Source: Candidatus Cloacimonadota bacterium (GTDB lineage Bacteria > Muiribacteriota > UBA6191 > JACPRK01). From it: DNA of 8,730 nt. The first letter of the stretch is position 1. Every line of letters starts with the position of its first letter. The notes beneath the pieces are model-generated. The model ran no database searches, was not told the origin of the DNA, and saw only the letters and a list, made by a program, of their open reading frames with translations. The DNA is taken from assembly GCA_021772705.1 (NCBI GenBank), contig JAJFLN010000119.1, positions 1 through 8,730 on the forward strand, in the 5' to 3' direction. This document shows, piece after piece, positions 5,877-8,730 of this stretch. The translations under genes were made by a program, and so were the position numbers.

Positions 5877-6872
5877 TCAGGCCCCCGACTTTCCGCCGGC
5901 CTCCAGGCTGCCGCCGTTGCCGGTGGAGTCGGCAAACTGCTCTCTCATCCGGGTGTCGGCCTCGACGTTCTTCATCTTGTAGTAGTCCATCAGCCCCAGG
6001 TTGCCTGACCTGAGAGCGTCGGCGATGGCCTTCGGAACCTCACCTTGGGCCTCCACGAGCCGAGCCCTCATCTCCTGCTCCAGGGCGATCATCTCCTGGG
6101 TCTTGGCCATGGCCATGGAGCGGCGCTCCTCCGCCTTTGCCTGGGCGATCTTCTTCTCCGCCTCGGCCTGGTCCGTGTGGAGCTGCGCGCCGATGTTACG
6201 GCCCACCTCGATGTCGGCGATGTCGATGGAGATGATCTCGAATGCCGTGTTGGCATCCAGACCCTTGCCGAGAATGTCGGTGCTGATCTTGGCCGGGTTG
6301 GCCAGGATCTCCTTGTGACTGGTAGCGCTGCCGATGGTGCTGCAGATACCCTCTCCGATGCGGGCCAGGATCGTCTCTTCACCGGCGCCGCCGACGAGCT
6401 TGTTGATCTTGGCCTTCACCGTCACATTCGCCGTGGCCTTCACCTCGATGCCGTCCCGGGCCATGGCGTTCATCGGGGGCGTCTTGAGGACGCGAGGCGT
6501 CACGCTCATGCTGACGGCGTCCAGGATGTTTCGCCCTGCCAGGTCGATGGCAGCCGCCTCGTTGAAGTTGAGAGAGATGCCTGCCTTGTTGGCCGAGATC
6601 AGGGCGTTCACGACCAGGGTCACGTTGCCGTTGGCCAGGAAGTGGGCTTCCAGATCATCGATACCCAGGGAGATACCCGCCTTTTTGCCCTGCACCAGTG
6701 GCTTGACGACCTCCGCCTGATCGATGCCGCGAAGGCGCATGCCGATGAGACGCATTGGCGAGACCGACACTCCCGACGAGATAGCCGCCACCCAGAGGCC
6801 GATCGGGAAGTAGGCCAGGAGGGTGAAGAAAACGATGATTGCCGCGATGGTGATGCCGATGCCGAAGTTCAT
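5877..6872 (-). CDS. floA: Flotillin-like SPFH membrane scaffold protein
   Basis: A 331-residue FloA/YqfA (UPF0365) protein, the usual length of the family. It organises functional membrane microdomains and assembles into large membrane-associated oligomers. The N-terminus has one hydrophobic segment (about 3-31: ITIAAIIVFFTLLAYFPIGLWVAAI), followed by the SPFH core with the family blocks SPMRLIGMRLRGID (38-51), GNVTLVVNALISANKAGISL (82-101), IDLAGRNILDAV and TPPMNAMARDGIEVKA. An Ala/Glu-rich coiled coil follows (about 233-285, QAEAEKKIAQAKAEERR), then SGNLGLMDYYKMKN and a Gly/Ser tail. The ATG follows AGAGGAG by 11 nt. The gene comes after nfeD, the standard partner of SPFH genes, and is 3 nt from the TerB gene. 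No frame damage is seen. The assignment is secure; what the microdomain serves here is unknown, but the operon suggests the amide-bond enzymes downstream. Confidence 0.95.
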   Translation of the reverse strand: MNFGIGITIAAIIVFFTLLAYFPIGLWVAAISSGVSVSPMRLIGMRLRGIDQAEVVKPLVQGKKAGISLGIDDLEAHFLANGNVTLVVNALISANKAGISLNFNEAAAIDLAGRNILDAVSMSVTPRVLKTPPMNAMARDGIEVKATANVTVKAKINKLVGGAGEETILARIGEGICSTIGSATSHKEILANPAKISTDILGKGLDANTAFEIISIDIADIEVGRNIGAQLHTDQAEAEKKIAQAKAEERRSMAMAKTQEMIALEQEMRARLVEAQGEVPKAIADALRSGNLGLMDYYKMKNVEADTRMREQFADSTGNGGSLEAGGKSGA

Positions 6873-6976
6873 TCGAAACTCAACTCCTCTGTGTTGGGGC
6901 GACTCAGTTGATGACTTGATGGGCTGCCGCTACCGGCGGTCCGCCTCCCCCATCCGGCGGCGCCTGGTGAGAGGGC
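6873..6976 (-). other. nfeD-floA intergenic gap
   Basis: A 104-nt gap inside the otherwise tight operon. It contains the floA Shine-Dalgarno AGAGGAG (6884-6890) and a GC-rich stretch with two copies of CCGCCGG on the minus strand (6934-6940 and 6953-6959), but no clear terminator T-tract or convincing promoter. It could hold a weak internal promoter or attenuator; nothing more can be supported. Confidence 0.4.
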
Positions 6977-7588
6977 TCAGCTCTCGGCGACCCGCTTGAC
7001 CTGCACCCGGCTGTCCTCGATCCGGACGACCTCGACCTCCGTGCCGCTTTCCAGGAATCCATCGATGGAGACCACATCCATGGAACGTCCATCGAACACG
7101 GCCGATCCGGCGGGCCTCAGGTCCGAGCTGGCCAACCCCCGCCGGCCTGACCACTCGTCGTTGTCGAGAAGGTCGGCTTCGGGAGTGATCTGGGCCGAGA
7201 TGGCCTTGTCGTGCACGAAGGTCTTGCCGAGAGGTGTGGCCAGGAACGCCATGCAGATGCCGTAGCCAGCCACGGAGGACACGCCCAGTCCCGCGGCGGC
7301 CAGGGTCATGCCCATCTGCAGCCCCAGAGTGGTGAAGCAGACGTAAAGCCCCCAGGCAACCACACCCAAGCCCAGCAGACCCACCACTCCCGTCCCGGGA
7401 ATGATGAGCAATTCGACGAAGAGCAAGAGGATGCCCAAGAGGAAGAACAGTCCAATCTCGACGATGCTGCCGGCCTGTTGCATCAGGCCGCCGTCCTCCG
7501 CCAGGCAAACTCCGTGTCCCACCAGCAGCGAAAGGGCCAGCACCACACCACAGGTTCGCTGCCAACCATTCTTCAAGATCAGCTGCAT
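6977..7588 (-). CDS. nfeD: Short NfeD family membrane protein
   Basis: A 203-residue NfeD protein of the short type without the N-terminal ClpP-like serine protease part. Residues 1-30 look like a signal peptide or first membrane segment (TCGVVLALSLLVGHGVCLA, then EDGG). Membrane segments follow at about 43-63 (the VELLIIPGTGVVGLLGL block is typical of NfeD), 67-89 and 95-116. The last 50 residues (GRRGLASSDLRPAGSAVFDG...VDVVSIDGFLESGTEVEVVRIEDSRVQVKRV, with the DLRPAGSAVFDG signature) form the soluble OB-fold domain that is known to interact with SPFH proteins. The ATG at 7588 has GAGGTGA 5 nt upstream; the much longer open frame to 8626 is antisense to the acyltransferase gene and is not real. 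It is the first gene of the operon and stands upstream of floA, the classic NfeD-flotillin pairing. Confidence 0.92.
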   Translation of the reverse strand: MQLILKNGWQRTCGVVLALSLLVGHGVCLAEDGGLMQQAGSIVEIGLFFLLGILLLFVELLIIPGTGVVGLLGLGVVAWGLYVCFTTLGLQMGMTLAAAGLGVSSVAGYGICMAFLATPLGKTFVHDKAISAQITPEADLLDNDEWSGRRGLASSDLRPAGSAVFDGRSMDVVSIDGFLESGTEVEVVRIEDSRVQVKRVAES

Positions 7589-7696
7589 CTCGTTCACCTC
7601 ACTAGCCGTGGTCGTTTCGGCCGGATTCAGCCTACATCGCCACGGCCCTTCCGGACAACACACAATCTTGTTGCCGGATGTTATCCTGGCGAGACC
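7589..7696. promoter_or_regulatory. Divergent intergenic region with inverted repeat
   Basis: These 108 nt separate the divergent nfeD operon and acyltransferase gene, so they should carry promoters for both. GCCGTGG (7605-7611) and CCACGGC (7640-7646) form a 7-bp inverted repeat with a 28-nt spacer, a possible operator or leader hairpin on the nfeD side. TTATCCT (7681-7687) could be a -10 element for the acyltransferase, but I find no good -35 partner. On the nfeD side TTGTCC/TAGGCT is a weak match at 18-nt spacing. None of these promoter calls is firm. Confidence 0.4.
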
Positions 7697-8608
7697 GTGA
7701 CCCTGCCATTCCAGCTGTTCATCCTGCTTGTCCGGCTCATCCCGATCCCTCTGGGCCGCCAGGCGGCCCGGTGGATCGGGAGATTCGCGTTCCTGGCCAT
7801 TCCATCCCTCAGGAGGCGGTCTCTCGAGAGCCTGCAAGTCGCTTATGGCAATGACCTTCGGGACGAGGAGATTCGCCGCATCGGAAGGGAGTCTCTCGCC
7901 GAGCTGGCCATGACGCTCTTCGAGTTCCTGAAGATGCCCTGGATGAGCGACGAGCAGGCTCTGAGTCTCCTGCCTCTGGAGGGCGAGGAACACCTCGAAC
8001 CGCTGCGTGGGAAGCCGGCCATTTACATCTCGGGGCACCTGGGAAACGTGATCCTCCTGGGGGTGGCCATGACCCTGCGAGGACACCGGGTTTGCACCGT
8101 GGTCCGGCCTTTCACCAGCTCCAACCTGCGGGAAATCGTGGCCCGTGTTTCGAACCGTTTCGGCCTGGGAGCCATCGAGCGGCGGGGGGCCCGTGTGGGC
8201 GTCCAGAGCCTGGACGTCCTTCGCCGCGGTGACGTGCTGGGTCTCGTGGTGGACCAGGACGCCGGCAAGCCGGGCATCTTCGTCGACTTCTTCGGCAAGC
8301 CAGCCTCCACATTCCTGGGAACGGTCCAGCTCTCGAGAAAGCAACAGGTCCCGGTGGTTCCCATGTTCTGCGTCCGGGCACCCAACGGTCATTTGCGCGC
8401 CGTTGTGGAACCGCCGATGAACCTGCGCCGGACCGGGGACCGAGCCACCGACGACCGTCTCGACACTCAAGCCCACGCCGCTCTCCTCGAGAGCTGGGTC
8501 CGCCGATACCCGGCCAGCTATCTCTGGCTGCACCGGCGCTGGAAGACGCGGCCGGAACCTACTGAATCTCCGGCCTCGAGTGACCCGCCACGGGAAGCAG
8601 CACAGTGA
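7697..8608 (+). CDS. LpxL/HtrB-like lipid acyltransferase
   Basis: A 303-residue protein of the lysophospholipid/lipid A acyltransferase (LpxL/HtrB) family, which transfers acyl chains to lipid A precursors or related lipids at the inner membrane. A hydrophobic N-terminus (PFQLFILLVRLIPIPLG) anchors it; then RRRSLESLQVAYG (39-51), the active-site block YISGHLGNVILLG (110-122), VVRPFTSSNLREIVAR, the LGLVVDQDAGKPGIFVDFFG block (181-200), KPASTFLG, PVVPMFCVR and the C-terminal YPASYLWLHRRWKTRP, all in family order and at family length. One oddity: the HX4(D/E) motif reads HLGNVI, so the acidic partner of His114 is Ile119. The start is taken as GTG at 7697, since it gives the right length and no ATG or GTG lies in a sensible place upstream; GGCGAG just before it is a poor ribosome binding site. 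The gene is divergent from the nfeD operon and overlaps the kinase gene at its 3' end. Confidence 0.88.
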   Translation: MTLPFQLFILLVRLIPIPLGRQAARWIGRFAFLAIPSLRRRSLESLQVAYGNDLRDEEIRRIGRESLAELAMTLFEFLKMPWMSDEQALSLLPLEGEEHLEPLRGKPAIYISGHLGNVILLGVAMTLRGHRVCTVVRPFTSSNLREIVARVSNRFGLGAIERRGARVGVQSLDVLRRGDVLGLVVDQDAGKPGIFVDFFGKPASTFLGTVQLSRKQQVPVVPMFCVRAPNGHLRAVVEPPMNLRRTGDRATDDRLDTQAHAALLESWVRRYPASYLWLHRRWKTRPEPTESPASSDPPREAAQ

Positions 8609-8730
8609 ATGCGCAGCCGCCATCAATCAGGTTCTGTGCCCGGATCTTGCCCCCGTGGTTGCGGACGACTCCGTAGCAGACCGAGAGACCCAGGCCCCTG
8701 CCCTCTCCGACCTTTCGGTTCGTGACGAAG
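8559..8730 (-). CDS. Sensor histidine kinase, C-terminal fragment
   Basis: The last 56 codons of a gene entering from the right edge, ending at TAG (8559-8561). The peptide FVTNRKVGEGRGLGLSVCYG (first 20 residues visible) is the G2-box part of a histidine kinase HATPase_c domain, followed by VVRNHGGKIRAQN, GGCAFTVLLPV and a short tail ending in RPEIQ. This is the usual C-terminus of PAS-type orthodox kinases, where the ATP-lid residues before the G2 box often read TTKPVGEGTG; here they are TNRKVGEGRG. Phosphorylation partner and sensor domains lie outside the window. Its final 50 nt overlap the end of the acyltransferase gene on the opposite strand. Confidence 0.88.
   Translation of the reverse strand, partial: FVTNRKVGEGRGLGLSVCYGVVRNHGGKIRAQNLIDGGCAFTVLLPVAGHSRPEIQ

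Noticed and set aside
6930..6965. GC-rich repeats between nfeD and floA as a terminator
   Set aside because: GGCGG-T-CCGCC has a one-base loop and no T-tract follows, so it is not a credible terminator.
7211..7696. N-terminal extension of the acyltransferase
   Set aside because: It is antisense to nfeD, is Gln/His-rich and lacks family similarity; start at 7697 gives the standard family length.
7589..8626. N-terminal extension of NfeD to a 549-residue protein
   Set aside because: The extension is antisense to the acyltransferase gene. The ATG at 7588 has a good ribosome binding site and is followed by a signal peptide.

Overview
GC-rich bacterial chromosome segment with one dominant feature: a compact six-gene set on the minus strand, read from about 7588 down to 347. 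The order of transcription is a short NfeD membrane protein, a flotillin/SPFH protein (FloA type), a TerB-domain protein, a fusion of an ATP-grasp ligase with an M20-type peptidase domain, a gamma-glutamyltranspeptidase (GGT) homologue, and an N-formylglutamate amidohydrolase homologue. Gaps between the last five genes are 3 nt, 30 nt, a 4-nt ATGA overlap and 2 nt, so they are almost certainly co-transcribed. The nfeD-floA gap is 104 nt. A GC-rich hairpin followed by TTATT (166-184, minus strand) probably ends the transcript.

A lysophospholipid/lipid A-type acyltransferase (7697-8608) points the other way and shares a 108-nt divergent region with nfeD. Its 3' end overlaps, tail to tail, the last codons of a sensor histidine kinase gene that enters from the right edge on the minus strand (8559-8730). 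At the left edge, 1-346 has no credible gene. It holds a 10-bp inverted repeat resembling REP-like/IS200-type palindromes, the terminator, and two small hairpins.

The LpxL/HtrB-like acyltransferase suggests a Gram-negative (diderm) organism. The high GC and the SPFH/NfeD/TerB mix fit a deltaproteobacterial-, acidobacterial- or planctomycete-like or uncultured lineage. I cannot fix the phylum from this sequence.

The most interesting content is the operon. A membrane scaffold module (NfeD, flotillin, TerB) sits with a soluble amide-bond module: an ATP-grasp ligase to make a bond, and two amidohydrolase-family proteins that could break such bonds. By eye alignment, several of these proteins have lost standard residues. 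The M20 domain keeps only part of its metal and catalytic set, and the GGT homologue keeps the autoprocessing threonine but lacks most glutamate-binding residues. The whole may be an undescribed peptide or amino-acid-conjugate system tied to membrane microdomains; this is inference from gene content and adjacency.
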